From positions 3,908,765 to 3,972,764 of the forward strand of contig OZ025869.1 in assembly GCA_964019415.1 (NCBI GenBank): DNA of 64,000 bases. Reading direction: 5' to 3'. How positions within the stretch are numbered: the first letter of the stretch is position 1; each line of letters opens with the position of its first letter. The translations under genes were made by a program, and so were the position numbers. The stretch comes from Ianthella basta (taxonomy: Eukaryota > Porifera > Demospongiae > Verongiida > Ianthellidae). Shown piece by piece: positions 22,308 to 33,785 of the stretch. The notes under the pieces are model-generated. The model searched no databases. It was not told the DNA's origin and saw only the letters and a program-made list of their open reading frames with translations.

Positions 22308-23046
22308 TTATCTTATCTTGTATCTGCTTTGCAGTTCTTCCAATTTTGTGTTTCTGTAAGAACATGTGGCTTGCAGGGAGATCTCTGTTTGTATGTCTCG
22401 CTCCTCCAGAAAGGAGCGTTTGGCCGCCACCTCCTCTTCACTAAATGGCTTGCGTTTGCATTTCAGTACAGGGGCTTGTGCTTTGGATGACTTGGTAGGC
22501 CCTAAGGTGGTCACTTTGGGCTGTGAGTGTAGTAACTGTGGACAGGAAGGGACAAATGGGTTATAGGGCCTATAGGCCATACAACTGTGCATGCAGTGCT
22601 ATTATGGATTTAGGTAGACAATGACCTACTCATTGGCTGTCTTGAAAGAATGTTGCATAAGGGGGTTGCAACATGCCTCCCCTCATTATCATCTGCTTGC
22701 CCAGCCACTGATGTTGCGATGACTTTCCTGTTTGCTGTTGGGTTGGAGCTGCTGGCAGTCCAGCCCCTGTGGCAATTTGCGCCAGGTCAGCAACAGGATT
22801 TGCGCACTTGGTCCCAGTTATGGTTGCAAACAGGAAGCCAGAACCCTCCGTGTAGCCAGTTTTGGGCCTCACAATATCTCGGTAGGTGAAGAACCACCGG
22901 AGCACCTCCTCCTGCAGCACAACCTCTGCATCGCCATATGTGAGGGCAGTCTTATGTTTGGTAGTGCAGAGGAAGCCTACTTGCCCTCCTTCAGCTTCCA
23001 CGCTGACTACCCAACTTGCCTCCCCTACAGTTGTGTTCGTTAGCAC
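22308..23046 (-). CDS. Two-exon gene with HKTALTYG motif, function unknown (unit 1)
   Basis: Exon A (23046-22630, minus) reads EASWVVSVEAEGGQVGF, then TKHKTALTYGDAEVVLQ, EEVLRWFFTYRDIVRPK, FLFATITGTK and NPVADLAQIA. Exon B (22545-22308), after a good acceptor (TCCTGTCCACAG), reads KCKRKPFSEEEVAAKRSFL to a stop. The HKT, Trp-Phe and R-P spacing recalls the C-terminal half of eukaryotic tyrosine-recombinase-like (Crypton-type) proteins, but I cannot point to the catalytic R-H-R-Y set. Both exons stay open in both units, so the piece may be under constraint. The N-terminus is not found. Confidence 0.35.
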
Positions 23047-23700
23047 TGGTGCCTATTCCTGCAGAGGAATGAAACAATGAATGCACTAGTTGTCACGAAA
23101 CATTTGGATTAGAGTTAGGTTAAGTTCAAGCTACGGTAAGTTCAATTTGGGTTAGGGTTAGGGCAACCGACTCTCAGTCACCCTTCATTACCATTCCAAC
23201 CATGCACCATCAGTAACCCTTGCCATTAGGGACTAGGGAAACTACTCTCAAATGTCTCTTATGTCACTTCATCCCAAGCTAACCTAGCTGCCCCGACAGA
23301 CACCAATCTCTCAACTGTCCCTTGTATCACTCACTCAACCACACACCCTCCTAGACCACCCACTCATCACATACCCAACCACTCACAACTCAGTCATCTA
23401 CTCTCCCACTGTGCTTTCAATTGTTCAAGTGCACCGGGGCTGGGGGTAAAACTTGACCTATTACTGCTATAAGTTCCGGGGCGGAGCTAGCCAAGGCAGG
23501 AACACCCAGCAACGTCCTGCTTGAACTCATTATGGTATGAAGTCAGGTGGTGTTATTGTTAACTGAAAATATATATTTTGCATGCCATTAATTATTGTAG
23601 GTTTGCACATGCTAGCAAGAAATTTAAAACAAACACAGTATATATACTAATTTAAACCTAGGAAATGAGAACATTGCATGCTGGTCTTTTGGTAATCCAG
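23047..23700. other. No gene seen (unit 1)
   Basis: Contains two and a half TTAGGG words near 23150 and a TC/AC-rich stretch (23280-23410). The unit 1/unit 2 divergence point is at 23409-23426. Confidence 0.45.
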
Positions 23701-24951
23701 GTCAAGTATTTAAACACCAAAACCATTAGCATTTTGGACCTCGGGAACTTCTATACCAGTGGAAGTTCATTCAGCCGTGCCTTCAAGGGTGCTGCCACTG
23801 CAGAAGAGTTCCTGGAGATGTGGGAACAAAATACTGGATATCACACAGGTACTGTACCTCAAGTTGATAATTATTACCTGCAACATACTGTTTAGACCGC
23901 AGTTGGTACAGTGTAAGCTGTTTAGCTAAACATGTTCATGCCACAATCATCTAAGAAACAAGTAAAGAACTAGCTAATTCAAAATTTGCATTAACTTTTT
24001 AATGGTTGCATTAAGTGAGACACTCACATACGCAGACATTGCACAGATGTACTTGATATAGTAGATAGTGCCCATATCACCACGCACTGCCAGACAGTGT
24101 ATGTGGTCCCGTCCACATACACTGTCTGGCAGTGCGTGGTGATATGGGCACTATCTACTATATCAAGTACATCTGTGCAATGTCTGCGTATGTGAGTGTC
24201 TCACTTAATGCAACCATTAAAAACTTAATGCACACACGCACGCACGCACGCACACACACACACACTACTGGCTGGTTTAAATCATTGCTTGTGAGCCCCA
24301 TGCAACTGACAGACTTGCACGGTGAATGTAGCCACATGTGTTAATGGGTCTTAGGGTTTAAATACGCAACATTGAAAGAAGTCAGGAACCATCATTTAAT
24401 GGAAGAAGCAGAGCGAACACAGGATGCAGCTACTCCTCCATCACCAGTTGCCATCGAGCCGTCAAAAAGACACTCAACCACAGAACACGAATCAACTGCT
24501 GATGGTCCAAAAGAAAAGAAGCCAGCACATGAAAATCAAATGATGAACCCCACTGACATGGCAATTGAAGAGAAGACACTTGGTGAGCCAGGGTGTAAAC
24601 AGCTTCCATAGTGGTAGGAACCTATAGGACACCAGGGGTACCGTGTGCAAATACCGTGTGCAAAATGAACTATGCAATCCCCTTCCTATTTCAGAAGGGG
24701 GTCCCATCACCATCCAGGTAACTACCTGCAGTGCCCCAAGCATTTCTGAGAGGCAAATACGAAAGGTTGATGTGGACTTCGTGAAATTCCTGAAAAAACG
24801 TATGATACAAGAGTTCCTCCAACTGCTGTGCTGTGTACCGATGTCAAGAACATTGGGCAGTTCCGCCCTTATCTGAAGAACCGCTACCACTATGAGGTAC
24901 TCGGGGGCCTGCACACTGTGATCACAAAACAACAGCTGATGCAAGTGCCAG
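23701..24951 (+). pseudogene. Three-exon gene fragment with ParB-like YEVLGG motif (unit 1)
   Basis: Exon 1 (23701-23848, donor CAG/GTACTG) reads VKYLNTKTISILDLGNF, ending QNTGYHTG. Exon 2 (24355-24582, donor TTG/GTGAGC) is charged: AIEPSKRHSTTEHESTADG. Exon 3 (24695-24951, acceptor TTTCAG, donor CAG/GTGAGC) reads GGPITIQVTTCSAPS and, in a shifted frame, FRPYLKNRYHYEVLGGLHTV. The YEVLGG-H segment resembles the ParB/sulfiredoxin-like fold seen in some mobile proteins. The frame change within exon 3 is shared with unit 2, so it predates the duplication. A hairpin sits in intron 1. Confidence 0.4.
23987..24232. repeat. 120 bp inverted duplication, unit 1 only
   Basis: Arms 23987-24106 and 24113-24232 are reverse complements with about one mismatch around the spacer TCCCGT. 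Unit 2 has only the left arm (ending 53096), with GTGG-ACGGGA-CCAC in place of GTGG-TCCCGT-CCAC. The spacer itself is inverted. Confidence 0.92.
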
Positions 24952-25610
24952 GTGAGCTTTACATTACATCTTCAATGTAGGGAGCATTCAATTCCTGCAA
25001 GTCTGCACACCTCCCTCTTCAAAATGGTATATTTTCGCACCTTCTATGTAATAGTTAAATGCTGACCAAGAGGTATCTCTGAGATTTAGAGCACGAGGCA
25101 CAAGGGCACGAAGCACCCGAGTGCCGAGTGGTCTAAATCTTCAGACACTGATTGGTCAGCATTTAAGTGTTACAGATCCCAACAATTGGGCAAGGAGCGG
25201 CAGCAAATCACTTTAACTACTCGTACTTGCTTCATCACGCGTCTTCCGGAAGTAGTTAGCAATTTCTAACAATGGCCGAGAAAACGTGTTTGGTTATTGG
25301 GTTTATCATCTCGCAGCAAACGTTCCTAAAGGTCGGCAGTGGATGTGGCGTAAGCTAAACGTAAGTAGTCACTGTCAGCCCCGTCAGCCACAGCGTTTCC
25401 CAGAGCGGTGTCCTAAGCCTGTTCCCAGCTCGTAACCAGTTACTTTCTCGACTCTGGTTCGTAGGCCGTTGCATGCCGGATTGTTGCTTTACCCTGTTTA
25501 TCAACAAAACAAGTAAGCCGAGCGACCTGTGCATCATATGTTGTGGAGTTAGCTACTATTGTTATCGCAGCTGCAGTTCTCTGCTATAGACCACGTGCCT
25601 AAGCCACGCA
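24952..25610. repeat. Dispersed repeat, related to 51340-51600 in reverse (unit 1)
   Basis: Contains TTTAACTACTCG, CATCACGCG and GGAAGTAGTTAGC in that order, and GTCAGCCACAGCGTTT. The same words occur as reverse complements at 51340-51600. It lies at the 3' side of the LINE and may be a mobile-element end or promoter. Confidence 0.6.
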
Positions 25611-27255
25611 TCAAATTAGAACATGGCTGGACGAAATAGCAGACAGCAGGGATGCAGTGGGATCCTGGGTACTGCCCTTGTCACTGTGGCGTCTCATCCA
25701 GGCTTCTAATAGTCCTCGTTGGGATTTCCAAGCTTCACACCTCATCAGTCGATCTACATCTTCCACTTCACCACTGTCACATTCCTTACACACTCTCTCC
25801 TGTCTGGTCGCCCGCCTCCATTTCCCGCCGTCTCAATTTGAAAACCTGTTGTGCCTCCACTCAGTTTCATCATCAACCTCCTGTCTGCCCTTCTCACCAC
25901 TCTGCACACTCTGACCACTCTCCCAACCTTACTCTTTAGCATCTCCAACTTCAGCTTCGTCTCCATCTCCTGATCCCATTCCTTCCGTACTTTCCTCCAA
26001 GTAATGGCCTCCAGTACCTCCCTCACTTCCACATCCGACAACTCCTTAAGTACCTCCACATTAACATCCTTCCACCCAAACTGCCCCCAACACACACTCA
26101 TCTTACCAATCCAAGTACCTCTGCCAAACCTCACTGCTTCCACAACTATTCTTATCAGCAATCAACCATCATATGTTCTGTTGGTCAGGACCTTGCTCCA
26201 GAACATCACACACCGCATCCTCGCCAGCCACTTGACCGGTAGGTCCCCCATCTCTGCCAAAAGTGAGACTTTCGGGTGGAGAGTTCCAATGCCAAAGAGC
26301 AACCTCAGGGCCCTCATCTGAACCTGCTCGATCTTCTCCAGATCCCGATTACACCCCCAAATCTCTGCACCATACAGCATGGTCGACTCCACCAATGATG
26401 ACATAAGCTTCGTAAACACCCCCACTCCTACGTCACCTAACTCTGACCTACGATGAAACCAAGCACCCAAAGCCTTCTTGCTGGCCACAGCTCTCTCCTC
26501 CACCATATTCTTTAACTCCAAATGTTCATCAACCACACATCCCAAATACCTATACTGCTCCACCTTGGGAATTACTGTACATCTGTGACTGACTGTCTTC
26601 TGCCTCATATGCATGATTCCTGACTTGCTCACATTTATCTTCACCCCCATTCTTTGCACCACTCTACTAACACCTCTGAATTCTTCTCGATCCCTGACTC
26701 ATCCAGAGTGAGCAAAGCTGTGTCGTCAGCAAAAAGCAAGCCTGGTATGATCTCTCCAGCACATTCAATCCCACAACTGGCAGTCTTCAGCTGATCTACC
26801 AAACTGTTCATGTACAAGGAAAACAATGCCGGGGAAAGGACACAACCTTGGCGGAGGCCCACATTGACATTCAAAACTTCGCTTTGCCTGACACCAACTT
26901 TAACCCGACATGATGTCCCAGCATAAAGCGACTGGAGGAAAGACAAGAATTTGCCGATCACTCCCATAGTTTCTCCCTATCTATTCTGTCATAAGCTTTG
27001 GAGAAATCAATAAAAGCCACCATCAATCCACTTGACTTCTTCAACATCTCCATCTGACCCAATAGCACCAATGATAATACCTGGTCTCTACACGCCACCA
27101 TCAATCCACTTGACTTCTTCAACATCTCCATCTGACCCAATAGCACCAATGATAATACCTGGTCTCTACATCCTCTCATCTTTTGAAACCCACCTTGCTC
27201 TTCGGCAATCAAACCTTCTTCTTCTGCCACTGTTGACAATCTCATATGTGTGTGC
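25611..27255 (-). mobile_element. 5'-truncated LINE with reverse transcriptase (unit 1)
   Basis: Minus strand, N to C: EEQGGFQKMRGCRDQVLSLV, MVAFIDFSKAYDRIDREKLW (motif A), VGLRQGCVLSPALFSLYMN (motif B), GLLFADDTALL (motif C, catalytic FADD), VKINVSKSGIMHMR. A thumb and a C-terminal part (YLGCVVDEHLELK, STMLYGAEIWGC, KECDSGEVEDVDRL) follow. It has several frame breaks. A 78 bp in-frame tandem duplication (27015-27092 and 27093-27170) repeats 26 residues in unit 1 only, and 19-20 bp after motif A are missing relative to unit 2. The endonuclease part is absent; the 5' end lies in a minisatellite. Confidence 0.85.
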
Positions 27256-27395
27256 GTGTGTGTAGTATGGGTGCAGTTGACCAGGGGTGTGGAATGGTGC
27301 AGTTGACCAAGTGTGTAGAATGGTGCAGTTGACCAAGGGTGTAGAATGGTGTAGTTGACCAGGGGTGTGTAGTAGGGGTGCAGATGACCTTGGTG
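27256..27395. repeat. 27 bp minisatellite (unit 1)
   Basis: About five units of GTGCAGTTGACCAAGGGTGT plus AGAATG with single-base variants; four units in unit 2 (56262-56375). Confidence 0.9.
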
Positions 27396-28002
27396 CAGTC
27401 GCTGTAGTGTGGTCGGCATGCATGTGTGACTGACTGTGTTTGGGTGTGTTTGCTCATGGTATGGATTGTGTGGTGCGGTAAGTTTTTTTTCTGTATAGGC
27501 TGCACTGCACTGATGACATCCATCATTGGATGTCTGCAGTTGCCATGTTGGAATTTGAATGAACAAGAGAGAAGGGTTGAGAAGGGTACGTGAGAAAGAA
27601 AAGGAAGAAAGAGGCCCCACCTTCATTTGTGCAATGCTGCAGGATGTGCATGTGTACATGTGTTGCAATTGTCCAATGCATCTACATCCCTCATGCATCC
27701 TCCTCCCTCCTGTGCATGTGATCCTTATACTTGCTCATCTGTCTCACTATATATCTCAACACTGCAAGCTAATTGGCTATTTTGCTGCTCTTCATATATA
27801 TGTTGACTACGAATTCTGCTTGTTTGTATATCTTTCATTGTATTAACCACTGCACATAATACGGTATGATGTAATTCAATTGCAAGTATATATACTATAC
27901 TTGGTATGGGAAGTCCATATCTGATAAGTGGCCATATATTATGTCCATGCAGCAGGGCCTTTGCCTTCCCTGGATGCAGTAAAGTGGGCAGATTTGGTCA
28001 GC
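27396..28002. other. No gene seen (unit 1)
   Basis: Noncoding; nothing recognised. Confidence 0.45.
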
Positions 28003-28854
28003 TTAACCTGTTACAGCAAAAAATGGCAGCTCACATGCAAATTCAGTGCACCACCACTGACACATGCATTCTTTGTTGCTGCTACTTTGTAGTTTATAGG
28101 CTTCCACAATGTTACAAGCCCAAAAGAGGTTGGAAGTATGTTGTGCCCACCTAGGATCTGCACTCATGACACGGGCTTGGAAGTATTCTAAGGGAGATAC
28201 TTTGGCATTTCTTTGCGTCCCAAATTCATTTCTTCCATCTGGATACAGGGTAGAGAATGCCATCAACTCCAGTTGTGGTTCACTGAAAATGCTTATAGGT
28301 GCTGAGGTAGTTCTCTCCAATTGAGGATGAGTCTGGTCACTGGTACATTGGGCATTAACCTGTTACTTCTAACTATACCAGATTCTTCATCATCTTCATG
28401 GCTCTTCTTGTCTTCCTTGGAAAACTGTTCTTCAGATGAGGAAACAATCATTAAACCCTGACAGAGTGGATTGCTATTCTTCAACCAATTAAGTCCCTGC
28501 ATGAACTTTCGATAGCGACAGCAGTAGTATGTCTTTGAAGCTGAGGTGCCATTATCTTGCTCACCCTCTGGATTCGTTTCACTGGGCCGCTGTACATATA
28601 CAATATCACTGTCTTCAGCTGGACGCGGAGGCTGGTCTACTGTACTGTTCATGGGAATAGGAAAGTAGCACAACTGCATGCCATAAGCCAACATCAATTG
28701 GTATGCATGTTTTACCATGCTTACACATGGTTGCAGGTCTTCTGGGAATCAATCTTTCAATCTGATTTAGGATACCAGTGCAGTGCGCATTGAAATGAAC
28801 ATCTATGAACATATGACTAACTAAACCTTGCATATATTGGTATAATGTGCTCAA
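28003..28854 (-). mobile_element. Helitron N-terminal fragment (unit 1)
   Basis: Minus strand: DIVYVQRPSETNPEGEQ, then CRYRKFMQGLNWLKNSNPL, then ELMAFSTLYPDGRNEFGTQR, PLEYFQARVMSADPRWAQH and NLFWACNIVEAYKL. This succession (R-R-K-x-LxWLKxNNP, then FPTLFPDG, then YFxxRLxxxDxRxA) is that of animal Helitron replicase proteins before the Rep domain. Rep and helicase parts are absent. Unit 1 has lost 32 bp near 28080 relative to unit 2, between GCTG words. Confidence 0.65.
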
Positions 28855-28989
28855 TATATACTTGAAAAGCTAAAACACTGACAATGTCAATGTGCTCTTA
28901 AAATAATTATTGATACTGTACAGCAATGTTCTGAGGATAGGAGCATGGCATGTATGGTTATGCATAATTGCACATTGGCAATGAGTCCA
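28855..28989. other. No gene seen (unit 1)
   Basis: AT-rich spacer. Confidence 0.4.
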
Positions 28990-29430
28990 GCATACGGTTA
29001 AAACTGGAATGCCAGGTAAGAGGCGTGGTAGCTACATAGATAGGTATGGGGTGTAGTAGGTAAGGGGTGTGGCAAGTTTGGCCGAGAGTGGCATGTAGGT
29101 AATGGGTGTGTTAACTTAGGAGTGTGGTAAGTTATAGGGGTGTGGTACACAGGCAAGTGGTATGGCAGGTATGGGGTGCGGTAAGTCAGGGGCGTGTTAT
29201 GTAGGTAGAGTGTGGCACATAGCTTGGGGGTGTGGTAAGTTAGGGGCATGGTAAACAGGTAAGGGTCCATGGGTAAGAGCTAGGTATGCTGTGTTGTGGG
29301 TGTGGTAAGGAGTATAGTAAGTTAGTTAGGAGTGTGATATATGTGGTTAGGGATGTGGCACGCAAGTAAAGGGGGTGATATAGCTATAGGTTTTGGGGTT
29401 TGGTAAGCTAGATGCATTATGCCTGGAAAA
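28990..29430. repeat. Degenerate GGGGTGTGGTAAGTTA tandem repeat (unit 1)
   Basis: About 25 imperfect units of 14-22 bp with G-rich top strand. A similar weaker tract is at 34150-34330. Confidence 0.8.
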
Positions 29431-30096
29431 CCTAGAATGTAGACAGATGAGGGGGTCCACATAATTTTTCCTTTGTATTACAGCATACAAACAACCATGG
29501 CCATCCCTACATAGACAGCACTACCTGATATAGCTGCCCCAAGCTGCATGCAGCCATATGAAAGTTGGATCAGAAAACAATATAATCTCAGCCCAGTGAG
29601 CTAGACCATTTGAACAATGTGAGATGGAACAATTAACCAACACACAAGTATATCTATACCGTAATTGGAGCTCTGTGACTTGTACCATATTTATTGTGCA
29701 GGTAGGTAGCTAGGTATAATTAACTGGGAAAAATACATGCAATCTGTGGAAGATTGAGGAATGGATACATTTGTGCAATGGCTGCGGTTCTTCTGGATGG
29801 CTCAGTGATTGTGAAGAACATATAATTACTATGATACTAGATCATCGAAAGAGTTTACAGTGACACTATACTGCAATATATATATACAGCATGCATGAAA
29901 TGAGTTAATTGTATCCAATATATCCAATATATATCCAATCACTTTAGTGTACGTACACCTGTTAAAGCTTGTTCCTGGTGAATTGACTGCAGTATACACC
30001 AATTAATTTTAAGGTACGTACGTGTGTCTCATGTACATGACTTGGGACCGTCGGTGTAGCTACTGTGTATAGCTAATACAGTATGTCACGGGCTAG
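29431..30096. other. No gene seen (unit 1)
   Basis: Noncoding; TACGTAC and ATATAT words only. Confidence 0.45.
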
Positions 30097-30205
30097 GGTT
30101 GCTGGTCACCGCCAACAGCCACTGCATGATCCATTCCCTCCTTATATGCCTAACGTTGTCTTTCATTCACATGTCACCATGGTACATAAACCATCTTAAT
30201 GAAAG
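30097..30205. mobile_element. Fragment of the 375 bp MITE (unit 1)
   Basis: Matches inner left arm and interior of the MITE at 18385-18530 (GCTGGTCACCGCCAACA to CATCTTAAT). Confidence 0.7.
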
Positions 30206-30441
30206 AACAGCCTACAGTGCTTTACACACACTCCGGTGGGCTAAGGTGCGATGTAGTTTCAATACATTGAAAAAACGCATAACCCCCTATTGCACAATCA
30301 TGCACGGGGTAATGAAAAGGTAGCTATTCACCATTGCTCAGACCGTAGGCACAGGAGTTTCCTCCTGCGTCTATGCTCAGACTTTGACATCCAAGTGTTA
30401 ACTTCGTTAGTTGGGTAAAATCCTAAATGAGGTCACGACCA

Positions 30442-30464
30442 TGACGTCAACCTGGTGTATAAAA
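30442..30464 (+). promoter_or_regulatory. CRE and TATA box of secreted-protein gene (unit 1)
   Basis: TGACGTCA (a full CREB/ATF site) at 30442-30449 and TATAAAA at 30458-30464. The start codon is 120 bp downstream, giving a predicted 5' UTR near 90 nt. Both elements are identical in unit 2. Confidence 0.7.
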
Positions 30465-30583
30465 CACTGTAGTCTAAAGCAGCACAACATTGCAACACGG
30501 CTAAATTGTTTCAGAGCAAACTGAAGCGAGGTTAAGTTAAACATTTTCGTTGGATATAACTCAAGTACAAGAAGACCTGGAGT

Positions 30584-30955
30584 ATGACTGCCAAAGGAGC
30601 CCTGCTTGTGATACTGTCATTGACAGTGGCCTGTATTCATGTCTCAGCCCATGCACACTGGACCCCAGTAAGAAAGCTGCATCTTGGCAGTGTAAATCTG
30701 CGGACAACAAAACCTTATGCATTTCATATCCCATCCTGGAAGGTTCCAGCCAGTGCCAAAGAAGTTTTGCTGTTTGTTGATGCCCAGTGGGGAAGATCAA
30801 GCCCAGACCGATCAAGCCACATTGAAATTTATACCAGACACCATGGTGTTCACTATTCCAAGTACATTTCCATGCACACATACCACCAGGAAGCCTGGTC
30901 TACCAACTCTGACAACTTCTGGCTGCCTACGTTTACAAGGAGTGAGACTGTCTAA
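30584..30955 (+). pseudogene. Secreted small protein, truncated copy (unit 1)
   Basis: Same gene as the full copy at 59620-60057. Codon 124 is TAA here against TAT (Tyr) in unit 2, so the product would stop at 123 residues and lose the last 22 (VKTP to IDVIGY). The sequence after the stop is still nearly identical, so the change is recent. Signal peptide and promoter are intact, so a shortened secreted protein is possible. Confidence 0.75.
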
Positions 30956-31832
30956 GTGAAGACACCCCACGTACACACTGGAAATTTGGGCATCACCATT
31001 GACGTTATTGGATATCGTTAACTGCATTCTGATTACTTTGTAACCTCACTCTAGATAACATGCTTAGGTCTCTGACAAGCTGTAATAGCTTTCATATTTG
31101 ACACATGTATATGGCTGTCAATAGTTAATTATGGCTTGTGTGTGCTATTGTAACTAATCAACATCATTTTCTATTCTTATATTTTGTAGCTGGTTTTGTA
31201 GTGGTTATTATCATCATTTGTCTCATTAATGAGTGAACCCAATTTGCAATGCCATGAACAGAAGCACTCAGTTTTGCATGACGGTAACATTGGGGCAATC
31301 TTCAGCATGCTACAGTATATGTATAGCTGGCAGGTATATGTGACACTGTTTAGTGTCTAGATGGGTGATACCCATTTAAAGTAGCTATAACTACTAGACT
31401 AAGTAGCTATGATGGCAGAATTCCTGTCTTATAACTATACCTGCTTGGAGTGCCTTTCCTTGTTTGGTGACGCAAAAGCCATCTGCAATGTTCGCATGAC
31501 AAGTGGCGCACTGCGCCCCCGCACAATTAAAGGGATTGCGTAACCGCGACCTACCTCCATTACGTAATCCTTACACTGCGCACTGCCCTAACTTAAGGTA
31601 CAGTGCGAACGTGTATTGACCAAACTCCAAAACTGCCCAGTTCAACTGTCAAGGTCAGACAGTGTTTACATCATAGTTTGCAGTCTCTGGAAATGAATAC
31701 TCTGCCTGGTGTGTGACAACTCGATCAAAGAAGCACCACCACACACTGTGTTACTATCCATCAAGTTACAATGCTAACCTTGCATGATGCACAATGTCAT
31801 GATAATGAATCTGCACGAATCTCACACATATA
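30956..31832. other. 3' flank of secreted gene, no further gene (unit 1)
   Basis: No AATAAA close to the stop. At 31500-31620 CG-rich words GCGCACTGCGC and the inverted pair GGATTGCGTAA / TTACGTAATCC suggest a small element. Otherwise nothing. Confidence 0.45.
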
Positions 31833-31840
31833 TATATATA

Positions 31841-32881
31841 TACTATATACTACTACTACCACCACCACACAGTGCAAGTTACAATATTACGGCCACCACA
31901 TGCATTCCTAAATGAAAATGACCACCACCACCACCACATGGTGCCAGTACAATGGATGCATTCAGTATATGTGCCATTGCTCTAGAAAAAACACCACCAC
32001 CACCACCACACAGTGCAAGTTACAATATCGCAGCCACCACCACCTGTGCCAGTAAAGTATCTGTGCTAGTTGGTCATAGAGAAAAAGACCACCAGTGCAA
32101 GTTACAGTAGCCACCACCACATGTGCCAGTAGAGTATCTGCACTAGTTGGTCATAGAAAAAGACCACCAGTGCAAGTTACAGTGGCACCAGCACCATTCG
32201 CACCACCACATGTGCCAGAAAGTGAATGCGCTCAATGGCTGAAGAAAAAGACCACCAGCGCAAGTTACAGCTGGTCAGAACCTGCACCGCCGCCATTGGA
32301 GTGCACGCTGCAGCAAGCAAATGTAAGCTTGCCTAAGGGCATGCCATTGAATTGGGGTGCATGGGAAGAAATTCAATGGCATGCCCTTAGGCAAGTTACA
32401 ATTGCTTGCTGCAGCGTGCACTCCAATGGCGGCGGTGCAGGTTCTGACCAGCTGTAACTTGCGCTGGTGGTCTTTTTCTTCAGCCATTGAGCGCATTCAC
32501 TTTCTGGCACATGTGGTGGTGCGAATGGTGCTGGTGCCACTGTAACTTGCACTGGTGGTCTTTTTCTATGACCAACTAGTGCAGATACTCTACTGGCACA
32601 TGTGGTGGTGGCTACTGTAACTTGCACTGGTGGTCTTTTTCTCTATGACCAACTAGCACAGATACTTTACTGGCACAGGTGGTGGTGGCTGCGATATTGT
32701 AACTTGCACTGTGTGGTGGTGGTGGTGGTGTTTTTTCTAGAGCAATGGCACATATACTGAATGCATCCATTGTACTGGCACCATGTGGTGGTGGTGGTGG
32801 TCATTTTCATTTAGGAATGCATGTGGTGGCCGTAATATTGTAACTTGCACTGTGTGGTGGTGGTAGTAGTAGTATATAGTA
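31841..32881. repeat. 1.04 kb near-perfect palindrome (unit 1)
   Basis: Arms 31841-32353 and 32370-32881 around a 16 bp spacer, with very few differences (one single-base length difference near 32325). Each arm is made of degenerate units of about 75 bp: GTGCAAGTTACAGTAGCCAC, CCACCACATGTGCCAGT, then CTAGTTGGTCATAGAAAAAG. Confidence 0.95.
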
Positions 32882-33114
32882 GCAGCGCCTGATGTGGTGG
32901 TCTGTTTTCTTGCAGCTCTAGCACATAATATTATACTGGTGTGCTCATTGCAACTTCCACTGTGGTGGTGGTGATGGCGGTTGTATTTATCTATGTGGTG
33001 GTGTAGTAGCTGGATATTGTGGCTGGATAGTTGTGAGCAAGTGTACATGTTGGTGCTGCTCTGCTCCAGCATAGCGGCAAATGCCTACAAATTGGTTTCA
33101 AAATGTGATTGTTC

Positions 33115-33490
33115 AAAACATCGCCTCCATTTTGTGACTAATTAAGCAATACTGCTAATGACATGAGGAAATTGGTCATCTAACTTCATCCACTTAGTAT
33201 CATGACTTAGCAGGGCTGGGTTGGTAAGATATGCAATGAACCTCATTTTTCTCGGCCATTTTGCCACTAATTAAGAAATCCTGCTAATGACATGAACAGT
33301 TGCATTATCTGGCTAGGTCCATCAAGTGTCATGACTGAGCGGGCCGGGCTGGTTGAATACATCATACACATCACATATGTCGGCCATTTTGAGACTAATT
33401 AAGAAATCCCGCTAATAACATAGGAAGGTGGACCACTTGGATGTGTCCACCAAGTTTCACGTCTCAACGAGCCAAGTTGCATTCATATAC
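33115..33490. repeat. Three tandem 125-130 bp repeats (unit 1)
   Basis: Units start near 33125, 33254 and 33380, each with CCATTTTGNNACTAATTAAG, then CTGCTAATGACATGA and, further on, a CATGACT..GC(G/A)GGC.GGGTT block. The third is the most diverged. Confidence 0.8.
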
Positions 33491-33691
33491 AAGATACCAC
33501 TATGCATCAATATAAATGCACCATACATTAAGTGTTATGCTATGCACATTTATATTAGGATTTGGCGGGCTGCTTGTAGAAGAACGAAGACCTAATTAAA
33601 AATTCTGCCTCATTTAAAAGTCTTAAAATCTCCCATACTTCAAAGGCACACCTATCACATGTTCGTGAGGGGTGCCTAACCCCCCGGGAAT

Positions 33692-33785
33692 TATATTATA
33701 TTATATTATATTATATTATATTATATTATATTATATTATATTATATTATGATATATTATATTATATTATATTATATTATATTATT
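33692..33785. repeat. (TTATA)n pentamer array (unit 1)
   Basis: About 19 units with one GATA interruption near 33749. Confidence 0.97.

Noticed and set aside
23145-23168. TTAGGG words resembling telomere repeat
   Set aside because: Only about two and a half units, present in both units inside unrelated sequence; too short to call an interstitial telomere.
29030-29430. CRISPR-like regular repeats
   Set aside because: Units are degenerate and contiguous with no unique spacers; it is a minisatellite in an animal genome.
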